A DNA stretch of 64,000 nucleotides, taken from positions 124,001 to 188,000 of the forward strand of contig QANZ01051560.1 of the NCBI GenBank assembly GCA_003254925.1. Reading direction: 5' to 3'. The notes under the pieces are model-generated. The model was given only the letters and a program-made list of their open reading frames with translations, had not been told where the DNA came from and made no database searches. The stretch is from Chamaecrista fasciculata (taxonomy: Eukaryota; Streptophyta; Magnoliopsida; Fabales; Fabaceae). Made by a program: the position numbers and the translations under genes. Positions 1 through 12,200 of the stretch are shown piece after piece. Every line of letters begins with the position of its first letter. Positions within the stretch are counted from its first letter, which is position 1.

Positions 1-465
1 AAAGTTTGTTTTATTCTTTATTTTTATATAACTAATAATACAATTTTTTTGGACTACACCTCTCATTTTTATAAAAAAAAATTTAAGACAAAATTTTATA
101 TAAATCTATTGCTTAACTTTCTGGACGTTACGTTTCATCTGCTACTTTAATTTTAATTTTAATTGTTAGACTCGTTTTCAGCAACAAAAAAGTAGTTGAA
201 TTAGTTATGTGAAGACAAGTAGTAAAAGGCTATTGATGATGTTTTATGATTTTGACTCAGGGTTGTGCATATTTGAATGAAAATGATTGCAAATAGCACT
301 ACAGTAGATAACAAATATATTAATTATATTGGGCTATAGTGATTCGTAGGTTTCCACAACCAAATGATCATATTGTAGAAAAGTCATCAGTAACTTCAAA
401 CACTGGACGGTTTTGTGTAAATACTATATACTAAAAGTCTAAAACCTCCTTCTTTTTTTTTTTGT
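1..465. other. AT-rich intergenic sequence
   Basis: No credible coding or RNA gene seen. The stretch is AT-rich with homopolymer runs and many stops in all frames. Confidence 0.6.
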
Positions 466-799
466 CAAAGTATAAATTTAGTCATATATTTTTTGTTCAT
501 TTTTCAATTTGATCCTGTATTTTTTTTTTTAACAAATTTGGTATTGTATCTTTGGATTAAATCTTAATTTTGTCTTATATCTTTGGGATAAGTGCAGAAT
601 TGGTCTAATATATTTGGACCAGTGGAACTTTTTACAAAGATATGAGACCAATTTTTCAACCTGACTAAAAGAAGAGATAAAAAATGATGTGATCAAATTG
701 GGATCTTTTCCGAAGTTATGAGACCAAAAGTGCAATAAAAAAAATACAAGACCAAATTAGGAACTGAACAAAAAATATGGAACAAAATTTACACTTTGA
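466..799. mobile_element. MITE-like inverted-repeat element
   Basis: The left end begins caaagtataaatttagtc and the right end finishes aaatttacactttg, its approximate reverse complement. Both arms repeat blocks of the 'ggaccaaatt' type. There is no coding capacity. A relative with the same ends lies at about 33163-33425 inside TNL-4. The class is inferred from structure only; no clear target duplication was found. Confidence 0.55.
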
Positions 800-2312
800 G
801 TAACCTTTTTCAATTATATCTTAAACATTCAAAACCTCCACTAGTCCACTGTGATCTAATCACAATTAGGACGTTCGTTGGGCACTTTGAAATTGTTTAA
901 ACTAAACTCCAGGTAGTAGATAAATAGGCTTGAATGAGCAGCACAAATTTGTCCACTCCAAAATTTTTCTTTGTTGTAATATTAGGATTATGTTTTTTTT
1001 TTACTTTTTAAACATGTCAAGTTCAGTTATTGATGCTCTTTCCTTACAGTCAGAAAATTTTCCTATGATTTCCTTGGGAAAAAGAATTGCATCTAATTTG
1101 CTTTGTAACTTCTATACAAATTCCCAAACACTAATATATGAGAAGCGTTTAATGAAGGTCAAAAAAACAAATATGTGGTTTGCCTGAAAAATCAGCTGTT
1201 TCTTCAAGTGAAAAGTGAAAAACTTAGAAGATGTATTGGCTATGCATAAATTCCAAGCCAGCATTTACAAGTAATATAACACACTGAAAAGCTAACTGAT
1301 GTATATATACATACATAGTTGTGCATAATTACCACCAATGGGCAATGTTTTAGGATAGCAATAATTGAGTATCTCCAATCTTCACTCTGAAGTGAATTTC
1401 TGAAACTTGAGAAATCAACTCAACATATAGCGACTTTAAGATAAGGGAAGGCTAAACAAGTGAATCTGTGACCTGAAAAAAAAAAAAATCAGAGAATAGT
1501 TTAAACAACAAAGACACCAATCTTGGCAAGCTGTATATGCAATTCTGATGAAAGTTAAAAAAAAAGGACATTCAACAGAAATTACAATCGATGCATAGTA
1601 ATGAGACCAAAAGGTTTAAAACCACCTGTTGTTTCTGGAAGAAATAAGAATGGAAACACAACCACAAACGAGAACAAATTTCAACCTCTAAAAATTTCTA
1701 TCCTTTGAGCAAACAATGAAAACAAATGCAGATAAGAAAAATAAAATTTCAACCTCTAAAAATTTTGCTTGCCTTTTAAGTTAAAAGTTTAGATTACAAA
1801 GTTACCTTTCCTTCTTGGAAAGCTGGACATTCAAGTTGAAAAAGGAAGTAATTAAAAATGAAAAGTATCAGGCAGGTTTTTCTGACTGTAATAAATCAAT
1901 ACATACAAACTGCCTGATACTTTTAAGTAGCAATGCATATCAGGCAGGTTTTTCAGATGGAAGAGAAATTCCTAAGCATCAATAAGCAAACAAGTAACCA
2001 AAAATATTAAGTGACAACACGAACATTTTTGAAGTAGCAATGCTGCTAACTTATCTTTCCGAGCCAAAATGACAAAAAACAGAAAGATGTTCAATCCTCC
2101 TTTGGCTATGTAGTCTCCTGAAACATAAAACAGGTTCACAAGGAAGTCCTGCATACCTAAAAATATGAATTAATGTAAGAATGGTGGAAGCTCTGATATA
2201 GGGATGTTTGACAGTAAAATTAGTCTAAATCGTTTTTTTTTTCCTTAACTGATTTGCATTTGGTTTTTCTGAAAAAACTCTAATCCATTGAAGGTGGTGG
2301 GAAGGGAGATAC
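800..2312. other. 3' flank of TNL-1, no gene seen
   Basis: Short ORFs here (for example near 930-1187 and 1972-2154) have no recognisable domain and look like chance. Positions 893-927 hold a sequence repeated exactly at 7106-7140. Part of the stretch nearest 2312 may be TNL-1 3' untranslated sequence. Confidence 0.5.
1861..1924. repeat. 15-bp inverted repeat with about 34-base loop
   Basis: The arm aaaagtatcaggcag (1861-1875) is matched by its exact reverse complement ctgcctgatactttt (1910-1924). The core tatcaggcaggttttt recurs at about 1939. The role is unknown. It could be a small hairpin in the TNL-1 3' region or a relic of a mobile element. Confidence 0.6.
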
Positions 2313-5300
2313 CTATTTAACAAACTTGGAATGGACGAAATCCATCGGAATTTTTGGTGAAAAACTGAAGTTCCCCATGTTGTGAAGCATTAACTTCTCA
2401 ATCTTGTTATCTATCTTGGCCAAAATGTCCAAATCCATCTCCTCCCTAGTCTTTTGTAGAGAGAATTGTTCTTCCTCCCATTCAACTAAGCTTTCATTTT
2501 CAAAGGAATAGATGGGGCAGACTCCAAATTCCTTGATCATGCAATCACCTTCAAACTTAAATTCAAATGAAACCTTCAGGTTGCAACAAGTGGTGCTATC
2601 TTCATCTTCTGTTCTTTTAACTTTCTTAAATATGTCCTCTCTGCAGTATGGATCATGCCATAAAAAAACATGATCGCACTTAATAAAGAATACAGGACGA
2701 ATGGTGGTCCTATACTGCCATTCACTAAGATACCTAACCTCTTCACCTTCTTCCAAGTAGAATCTGCATTTGAAGTCACTTTCACAGTATACCTTGTAGG
2801 TTGACTGAGAAAGAATGGCATAATAAACAAAACCCAAAAGGTGATGAATACAATGAGTAAGTTCAACAGTTATGGAAGTTGCTGTTGTTCTATAATGTCC
2901 AAACCATTCTGGAACTCTGCTTCCTGGGTACCAAAACTCAATTGTGTCATATCCAATTCTGTTAATGCACCGATGGATATAAAGATGTCTCATGAATGAG
3001 AAATATGCATTTAACATAATAAAGTGAAGTGAATGTTTATCCAATCTCAAGCAATTTGCAACACGAAAGTCTTTCATCCGGTAACTTATTGATAAAGTCT
3101 CCAGTGATGTGCAGTTAGTGACAGCTAAACTTGAAAGGCATGGAGGAAGTTCTGGTAGAGAATGAAGACTCTGGCATTCTATTAATTCAACACGTTCCAA
3201 CTTTGAAAGACGGTTGATGCTAGCAGGCAAGCTCTCCACACTGCTTCTCTTGAGAGAGAAAACTCTTAACAATGATAAGGCACTGATATTGTCAGGAAGT
3301 TCATACAAGTTGCTACATCCATCCAAATGCAATTCTTCTAAGGAATGTAAGAAATCAAACAGATTGCATAGGTTTGGCTCGTTAACTACTTGTGCACAAT
3401 TAAAAAGGTAAAGAAACTTCAGATGCTGCAAGCAACATGAGCCATTTGTTAGAAGATTGTTTAGTGTTGAGCAGTTGAGAAAGAGTGTCTTCAGCTTCTT
3501 GAGATGCTCTGAGTCTAATATTTCAATTGCTGTTTCACTTAATTCATAATATTCTGTTATGTTTGACCGCAACCAATACTCCTTGACACTAAAGCAATCG
3601 AGGACACAGACTTCAACAAGAGATTCTAATTGTCTCGTACTCCAACGGCCCTTCAGTTTACTACACCTAACCAGATTCAAACCTCTAAGCTTGTGGAGGG
3701 AAAAGATAGATGGATGAAGATTTTGAAGACTAGAACAATCTGAAAGATATACCCATTCAAGTGATTGTGCCTTGGAGAAATCTGGAAGCTCCATCAATTC
3801 ATCAGATCCACTAAAGTCTATTGACTTCAAATTCACAAGATCCTGTAGCAATTCAAAGAGAAACATTAGATGGGAACTCCTTGCTACCTCAATGAAATAA
3901 AAAACTTCATATATATATATATATATCAATATATGTCTGTGAGTTTGTGGCAAGATGTACCTGTACTCCCTCCCAAAGCTTTTTAACATGGCTGTTTCTC
4001 ATGCAAATTTCAACAAGGTTCTCAGGACCGAAAGAAGCAGGCCAAGATTTTAAAGGGTATCCATCCCATTGAAAGTATCTCAATCTATCAGAAAATGACT
4101 CAAGGTCCAATGGAAGGATCACATTGCATGATTTTGAGGTGGAATGGAATTTGAAAAATCTCAAGTTAGACATCTTTTTAAAAGTGTCAGCTTTTAAGTA
4201 TACTTCTCTGATTTGAGATTGATCCAACATTATGCCCTCAATTGCATGAGTTCCCTAGAATACACAACAATAATTAGAATGGAAGTATGAAGTATGCAAT
4301 ATTGCATTAAAAAGTAGCCTTTGACAAAAAAAAAAAAAAACAGTAAATGATTTTTCATCTTACCTTGTTATTTTTTAATACATCATAAATTTCTCTAGGA
4401 TCCCACAAGCGACTTCGTCTTTCTGACATTTTATTACACTCTTGACGAACAATTTCCCATCCCATTGCTTGTATTAAATCATGCATCCAAACAACAGCAT
4501 TACTTGTTGTCAATAGAGCCTTATCCAAAAGGGTCCTTATTCCAATGCTCGCATCAAAACCAAAGCTTTCAAATAGTTGTATCACACGCTCTTTACCAAA
4601 ACCCTTCAAAAAGCATGCAATATCTAGAAACATTTCCCTTTCTTCAAAGTTCAATTCGTCGTAACTCAATTGTAATACATTCTGAATGTCATCATTGGGA
4701 ATCTTTTTTAGTTTTCTCAATGCACTCTCCCATTCTCTTTTAGTCTTGGAATGAAGAAATGAACCCAAGACCGTTAAAGCTAAGGGAATGCCATTGGCAT
4801 AGACAACTACCTCTTTTGCTAGTTCTTCATATCCCATTCCTGGATGGTCACTATGAAAGGCTTTGAAGCAAAAAAGCTTTAAGGATTCATGATTACTCAA
4901 TGCCTTGGCTTTGTATATTTCATTAATTCTTCCTATTAGAACATGCTTATCTCTTGTTGTTATGATTATTCTACTATCTGGTCCCAAACAATCACATTCT
5001 CTAGCCAAAAAGTCCAATTGCTTTGAACTATTGACATCATCAAGCACAATAAGGACATTTTTTTGATTGAGCCTTCTCATAACAGACGTGAGTCCTATAA
5101 TTTTAGATGTACTACCATGAAGATTTTTATCTCCTAGTAACTCTGAGATAAGCTTATCACGTATGTAACATAATCCATGCTTTTCTGCCTCTTCCCTGAC
5201 ATTTTCCAAGAAGCAATAACTTTCAAATTTGGAAAAATGGTTGGCAAAGATTGCCTTAGCCATGGTTGTCTTACCTATGCCACCCATGCCCCAAATTCCA

Positions 5301-6073
5301 ACTATTGGGACAGTTTTTAGTAACATTTCAATGTATTGACAATTTTCTTCAATTCCAACAAGACCTTTTAAGGCACTTGGATATCTATGATCCAATTTTC
5401 TTAAAATGTCATCAGCAATATTATGAATGAGTTCTGCTTCATCCCTAGCATAAGGATAAGAAAAGCAGAACATAAAGAAACAATTAATATCAGACAAAAA
5501 AGCTTTCTAAATTTTAAGTAACTAAGCATAGATCACTTGACTCAATTAAATCTTCATTAAAATGTATAAATTGAAGTACCTTAAGGTTCGAGAATCCCAC
5601 CCAGCTATATTAGCAATTTCAAATAAGGCATCTCTCCACTTTTTCACCTTGTGATGGTTGTGAATGAAATCTCTCTCATGCTTTGAGAAGGCATTCATGT
5701 AAGACCCCCTTTGATTTCTAACATGGGATGGGTCAACTTTATAGAACACAGGAATAACAAATTGCGCCTCATCCTTTCTGCATTGTAGTATATGAGAGAG
5801 TTCATCCAAACACCATCTTGAAGAAGCATAGTTTTCTGATAATACCACCACAGACACACTTGAATCCTGGATTGCTTGCAGGAGTGACTTTGAAATATCA
5901 TCTCCTTTTGGAAGTTCATAGTCAATATAGGTTGTGAGTGACTTGTGGCAGAGAGCAGAGTGAAGGTGGCTAGTGAAGTTGGTTCGAGTGTCCTCTCCCC
6001 TGAAGCTGATGAACACATCATATTTTTTAGGAGGAAGTGCATAAGAGGAAGGGGATGAAGCAGCAGCACCCAT
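2313..6073 (-). CDS. TNL-1: TIR-NBS-LRR immune receptor with C-JID
   Basis: Predicted exons are 6073-5580, 5444-4364, 4254-3961 and 3842-2313. All have GT/AG borders and stay in phase, giving 1132 aa. The ATG at 6073 starts MGAAASS, followed by a TIR domain (about residues 17-160) with FISFRGEDTR and WCLDEL, the latter holding the likely catalytic Glu of plant TIR NADases. NB-ARC motifs: P-loop GMGGIGKTT (about 217), kinase-2 LIVLDDVN, RNBS-B IIITTRDKH, GIPLAL, DIACFLKG and MHD. Exon 3 is the linker with the first LRRs. Exon 4 holds the LRRs, then a C-JID with PGSRVPEWF (about 925). It is a cytoplasmic/nuclear pathogen sensor by family. Its C-terminus differs from the paralogues and lacks their basic KKLK patch. 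No break was found. Confidence 0.9.
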
Positions 6074-7517
6074 ATTTTGGTTTGCTAATGCAAGAGCACA
6101 AAAAGAAGCCTCCTCTCAATGACAATTTTAGTTGTTAGAGTGATTTTGTTTCTAAACAAATGCATTAGTGTATAAAAAGCCAAGTGAACAGGAAAAGCAA
6201 AACTGCACTATATATGCTTCCAAAAGAAAAGTGCTTTCTTAAGCATCGATCAATAACTTGTATTGTGGACTTATTATGGCTTGTTGAAGCAAGAACAATG
6301 CTCTTATTATGACTTGACTAATTTTTATACTGTATTAGGTCTACCATTGACTATTGTTGTTTAGTTTGGATTTCTAAAGTGAGATAGTGATTAAATTTGG
6401 TGAAGTGAGAAGAGAAAATGAATTAAGAATGTGAATTTCATATATATATTTTTTTTGCCTATTATTAATTTTTCCCTATTTCTTCATATCTTTCTCCTTC
6501 CTCTTCATATATTGTGTTGGGATCACCTGAAGTTGATCTTCTAGTGAAATTCCTGAAGTTGATTGGCAAGATTCCATAACAAAAAAGAAAAATGACAAAA
6601 AAAAGTAAAAAGACATTTTATTTTATTTTATTTTGGAAAGCCAACTTTAAGAACGAATTCAGTGATTCTAGTCCCCATTATATATACCTAGTGCAGCAGG
6701 AAAACACTCATCGAAAGATATTCACTATAGTGTGACATGTATGATTAGACAAGAGTGGACAATACAGTTACCAATATCTCAAATTCACTATATTTACCTA
6801 ATGCAGCATGTACTCATAAAAAACATGGGCACTAGTGTAATAAGTGGACAGTACAGTTGCCACTATCTCAAAATCATTGTCTTTGCCTAATGCAGCAAGA
6901 GAACTACTCATCAAGAGAATGTTTGATGCCACAATCCTTCTGTAGATGACTCACACCACTATCACTGATTTATAATATATATATATATATGTATGTATAT
7001 TTATCAATTGATTATAATATTAATATTATTGATGAAAATAATAATGAATTCTGATCTATCACCAAATAATCATATATACCCATAGATAAAATATGATGTG
7101 ATTCNTTGTTTAAACTAAACTCCAGGTAGTAGATAAATAATAATAATAGATCACCAATGGATCTTTTTCACCTAGAATTATCCATTATACATAAAATGAA
7201 TTATCCAACTATGTGGTATGTGGTATCAAAATACAAAAATATTAAAGACTAATATCTGTACATGTATGATTTCAATATATATGATGCTTTTAAACATTTT
7301 AAGCTACTACATAGCTCATCTCCTTCAGATTTAATCCAACTAAATATGGATAAAATCATGGACTTCGACCGGATTGAATTTCTTGAACAGGTTAGATCGA
7401 GTTATTTTTAAAAGAAAAAAGAAGTCGATCTAAACAAACCTGATGCAATCGTCAATCAACTTATTTGCATGATTTTTGTATTTTATGTTAAATTCTTTCA
7501 AAAACTAGTGAACTTTC
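6074..7517. other. 5' flank of TNL-1, no gene seen
   Basis: Contains the presumed TNL-1 promoter, AT microsatellites near 6975-7030 and a local tandem repeat at 6670-6897. An ambiguous base at 7105 immediately precedes a 34-bp sequence identical to one near 893. No ORF with recognisable content. Confidence 0.5.
6670..6897. repeat. Imperfect tandem repeat upstream of TNL-1
   Basis: Two units start gtggaca(a/g)tacagtt(a/g)cca at 6755 and 6844, 89 bp apart. Each ends cctaatgcagca (6808 and 6897). A third partial unit ends at about 6698. The array lies 0.6-0.8 kb upstream of the TNL-1 start codon and may be part of its promoter region. Confidence 0.6.
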
Positions 7518-7727
7518 TGTTGAAAAATATAGGATTATCTAGAATTATTTTATTTCCTATTTTATAATTGTATTAGAAATATCTTAGTAAAATCTGATTT
7601 ATATCTTATCAAATATTAGATTAGATATTAGATGAGATATCTTAGTAGATATTAGGAGGTTTTTTCTCTTATTTAAGCATTGTAAACCTTTTCTCTTTTT
7701 ACCAATATTATTCTCCAAAAATCAACA
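7518..7727 (+). repeat. 5' LTR
   Basis: Starts TGTTGA and ends TCAACA. It closely matches 8713-8922, with small indels near positions 7625 and 7710 of this copy. Confidence 0.85.
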
Positions 7728-7740
7728 TGGTATCAGAGCC
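7728..7740 (+). other. Primer-binding site for initiator tRNA-Met
   Basis: tggtatcagagcc directly abuts the 5' LTR end, the position and sequence expected for copia-type minus-strand priming. Confidence 0.8.
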
Positions 7741-8358
7741 AGGCTTCCCTTTTGATCCCGAAATTATTCTTCCTAAATAATTTTAGGAGAACCACTCTAG
7801 GTTTTAGAACTTAATTTTAGACCACTCTAGGTTTTAGAACTTGGTAAATTCTTTGGCCTTCATTGCCTCTGTTTTTGCCCAGCTCCATCACCGAGACCGA
7901 CTCATCCTCTTTCTTTGTTTAGTGAGAAAACTTAGTTAGGGTTTTAGTAGGTCCATTTTCAAAGTTCCTATTTCATGTCACCGCCGGCAGGGATGGAGGC
8001 AGAAGCCGTCGGACGGTCATTCCCGAAGTCCGGTGTCCAACCGAGCTGCGCGTGAGGCTCACGCGCCGCGCAAGCATTTTCGCGCCGTACTGTTTGCCGG
8101 TCGTTTGAGCCGTCGTCAACGACCTATTTCTGGTGACCCCCAACTGTAATCCGGTGGTTTTGGCGACTGTTTGTGAACCCTCTTTGTTGAAGATAGGGTT
8201 TTGGTTGGCAGATGGCTATTTTGTTTCTGCTAACTAATAATTACTTTTAATCATTTTTAAATGGCCTCTTCTAAAAGGAGTACAAGCTCTAGTGAAGAGA
8301 GCTCCCCTGAGACTCGAAAGAACACAAACCATCACTACTTTCGTCCTTCATTGACAAA

Positions 8359-8568
8359 TTGATTTTTGGCCTTCATTGCCATACATCCTTAATTGATGAA
8401 TTGATCTTCGGCCTTCATTGCCATACGTCCTTAATTGATGTATTGATCTTCGGCCTTCATTGCCATACGTCCTTCATTGACGTATTGATCTTCGGCCTTC
8501 ATTGCCATACATCCTTCATTGACGTATTGATCTTTGGTCTTCATTGTCGTTATCGCCTTCATTGCCTT
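8359..8568 (+). repeat. 42-bp tandem repeat, five units, in frame
   Basis: Units start at 8359, 8401, 8443, 8485 and 8527, exactly 42 bp apart; the last is degenerate. Because 42 is a multiple of three, each unit reads as a 14-residue repeat of the form IFGLHCHTS(L/F)IDxL. It sits inside the small LTR element, downstream of the gag-like start. Whether it is translated is unknown. Confidence 0.85.
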
Positions 8569-8712
8569 TGGCCTTCATTGTCGTTATCGCCTTCATTGCC
8601 TTCGGCCTTCATTGCCGTTATCTTCTCCCAACAACAACAATGTTTAAGGAAACTCAAATCTCAATCAAGATCCAAGCTGCGAATGGAGCAAATGGAAAAT
8701 TCCAATTTTCAG

Positions 8713-8922
8713 CTTGAGAAATATAGGATTATCTAGAATTATTTTATTTCCTATTTTATAATTATATTAGAAATATCTTAGTAGTATCTGATTTATATCT
8801 TATCAAATATTAGATGAGATATCTTAGTAGATATTAGGAAGTTTTTTCTCTTATTTAAGCATTGTAAACCTTTTCTCTTTTGATGAAATAATATTACGAA
8901 TATTATTCTCCAAAAATCAACA
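8713..8922 (+). repeat. 3' LTR
   Basis: Near-identical to 7518-7727. The left border is slightly eroded (cttgag instead of TGTTGA), and it ends TCAACA followed by the ctttc duplication. Confidence 0.8.
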
Positions 8923-9209
8923 CTTTCTATTAAAATGGAGAAAATGAAGAGAGACAAAAATTAAAAGGAATATTAAAACAAAGCGAAGATGAAGAACAAA
9001 AGTTAAAAGGAATATTCATACAAATTAACCAGTTGACCCAGCAATGAGAGTATCACAGACATACGTGAATAAAATAATACTAATTTGTGAAGGAATCACA
9101 GAGAAAGATGTCTAATAAAGAAAATAACAAGAGGGAAGTACCGCATAAACAATGATAAGATTTCTGATTCCATAAATGTCTAAGTGATGTTGTAGAAGTG
9201 TTTCTACTT

Positions 9210-12200
9210 CTAACTGATGTTGATTCTCAAGAATAGAGTCTCCAATTCATCAATATCTTCAACATGTCTTGTTGATTGAGTATGCAAGTCCACCTTCAAT
9301 TTCTTGCATGGAGGCAGTGCTTTTTTCTCATCATTTTCGCTATTTTCCAACTCCAAGCCAACAACATATTGACACCTCTTTCTTTTGGTACACAACTTCA
9401 CTTTCAGATTTGATGCCAATTTCATTTGTGGAACATATCCATGATGTTGTGAGGCATATATAGGGCAGACCCCACACTTATTGATGAAGCGATTATGAAA
9501 CTTGAATTTGAACAAAACCTTTTGCATATGGATATTAGCCTCATCATATCTTCCTCTTAATCTCTTCAATATGAGGTCACTGAAGATTGGATTACAACAA
9601 AGTAAAATATGATCTGAATTTAAATTTTCGTAAGATGACCACATAATCGGGTAATTGATCACTTCACCATCTTCAAAGGAGCACTGGCAGAAGACATAAG
9701 CTTGAAAATTTTCCATAGACATGAACTGAGGAAGGACAGAGCATAAAATGAAACCCAGTATGTTATCAGAAGCAAGAGAAAGTTGAATAGTTACCGAAGC
9801 CTTGGTTGTCTGATATTCCCTGAACCACAATGGAACACTGTTTCCTGGGTAACGAACAAGAACTGGTTGACTGTTATATACTCCTCTCTTCAACAAGAAC
9901 TGAGCAACTTTCATGATAGCACAGAGTGAAGGCTTATCCAATTTCACACAGTTTTCAAATGAAAGTTTGGTTGTATGTTTATGCAGTAATCTTGAAATTG
10001 TTGAAATGGACATTGTCTCCAGGGATGTGCAATTACTGGTAATCAATTCTCTAATGAACCTGGGAAGCTTTGGTAGAGAGCGAAGCCTGGTGCAACCTTT
10101 CAAATAAAGATATCGTAGCCTCGAGAGATGACTGACATTGCTGGGGAGTTCAGATAAGTTGCAACACTTCTGTAAATCCAGCAATTCTAGAGATCTTAAG
10201 GCATCCAAAAGAATTTGTAGGTTTGCTTTGTCAAGTACTTGTTCGCATTTGTGAAGATGAAGCTGCACAAGCGATCTAAAACAGCATAACTCAGTTATGG
10301 AAATATTCTCAAGACTTGAACCACTAAGATGGAGCCTTCTGAGATTGGTAAGATACCCAATTGAGGAGGAGTACAAAGCTTGATCCGATGCTCCTACTTC
10401 CGTGGACAACACAGAAAAACCCTTCAAACTTGAACAGCTGATTGAAAGCAGCATGCAATGGGCAATATCTAATTCTTCAACAGAGGATGGAAGCTCAGGT
10501 AAACATTGAAGATTCCTGCAACCCCTTAAGGAAAGTTTCTGCAGCCTTGAAAGTTGATTCATGTTGCTTGGGAGCTCAGTTAAATTACCGCAATACAAGA
10601 AGCGTAGTTCTCGTATATTAAATAAGGAATCAAATAGCATATGAAGATAGGGCTTGTCAATCATATGGTCATAAATCCTGAGTACCTCAAGAGATTTCAG
10701 TCTACATAACTCCTTGATTGGAACATTCTTCAATCCTGAACCATTGAGATGGAGACTTCTAAGCTTGGTCAAACGCCCAATTGAAGAATGCAGTATTTCT
10801 ATTCCAGTTGTGCTTAAAATCAAATCTGTTAGTTCCTCTGATGACAGAGAGAACTCCTTAAGATTATAGCTGCGATTTAATTTGACTCTTTTGAGAGATT
10901 TTAAATGACTCTCACTTTGGAGGCTCTGAAGATTGTAGCATCGATCTAGATTCAAAATGACAAGGGCTTGAAGAGATAAGATGGATGGATGAACATAGCG
11001 CAAACGATGACAATAACTTAGATTCACAATTTCAAGATTCTGCGCTTTCGAGAAATTGGGCAGCTCTCTCAAATGTTTGCATCGACTAAGATTTAATCTC
11101 TTTAAATTCACAAAATCCTGCAAGAATCAAATGATAAACATCAGATGAAATCTTTTTCAAATTTAAATTAAGTTCTGAGAAATGTATTTGTAATTGTATA
11201 CCTGCACTCCTTCCCAAAGTGTTTGAATAAGGCTGTTCTGCATTTTGAGTTCAACAAGTTTCTCAGCACAAAAATTTGATGGCAATGACTTCAAAGGGTA
11301 CCCATGCCACTCAAAGTACCTTATTTTATCAGAAAATGACTCAAGACCTGAAGGAAGATGCACATTGCATGGTCCGGAATTCCAAGAGGAATACAATTTG
11401 AGAAATCTTATACTACCCATATTTTTAAAGGTATCAGCATTCAAGTGTAAGTCTCTAATTTGAGACATGTTTAACATTATGCCTTCAACACAAGTAGTTC
11501 CCTGGAAATTACAAAATCAGAATAATTGTAAGTAAACAGAACCAAACTAACTGCATTATGTTTTGTTAAGAAATGATGGGCTTCTTTTTCTTACCATATT
11601 ATGTTTCAATACATCATAGACTTCTTTAGGATCCCATAATCGGCTGCGTCTTCCAGGTTCTTTGATACACTCTTGACGAATAATTTCCCAACCCATTTCT
11701 TGTATCAGATCATGCATCCACACTTTATCACCCATAGTTATAAGAGCTTTGTCTACAAGGGCTCTTATGCCAATTGTTGGATGAAAACCATAGCTATCTA
11801 ATAGCCTTATTACATGTTCTTTATCGTTGCCCTTCAAAAAGCATGCAATGTCAAGAAATATTTCCTTTTCTTCATAGTTTAATCCATCATAACTCAACTT
11901 TAACACTTTTTGAATATCATCATTGGGTGTCTTCTTCAATTTTGTCAATGCACTATCCCATTCTTCTTTAGTTTTGGAATGAAGAAATGAACCCAAGACT
12001 ATTAATGCCAAAGGAACACCTTTGGCATAGTCAACAGCTCTTTGGGATAGTTGTTCAAATCCATTATCAGGATGATTATTGTGGAAAGCTTTCAGGTTGA
12101 AAAGCCTATAGGATTCTTGATACTTGAGTTCCATAACCTCGTGTATTTCATCGACTCTTCCAACAAGCAAATGTTTATCTCTTGTTGTTATGATAACTCT

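Larger units (their letters stand above)
7518..8922 (+). mobile_element. Complete small non-autonomous LTR retrotransposon (TRIM-like)
   Basis: Two about 210-bp direct repeats (7518-7727 and about 8713-8922) enclose an internal region of about 985 bp. The 5' LTR begins TGTTGA and both LTRs end TCAACA. The element is flanked by a 5-bp target duplication ctttc (7513-7517 and 8923-8927). A primer-binding site tggtatcagagcc (7728-7740) follows the 5' LTR, as in Ty1/copia elements primed by initiator tRNA-Met. A short gag-like start (ATG at about 8261, MASSKRSTSSS) stops soon. No protease, integrase or reverse transcriptase is present, so it must have moved in trans. It lies between TNL-1 and TNL-2. 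Confidence 0.88.

Noticed and set aside
930..1187. 85-codon plus-strand ORF
   Set aside because: No recognisable domain, AT-rich and irregular codon use; no promoter or neighbour support.
2576..2866. 96-codon minus-strand ORF in another frame of TNL-1 exon 4
   Set aside because: Overlaps the C-JID coding frame, which is the one supported by homology.
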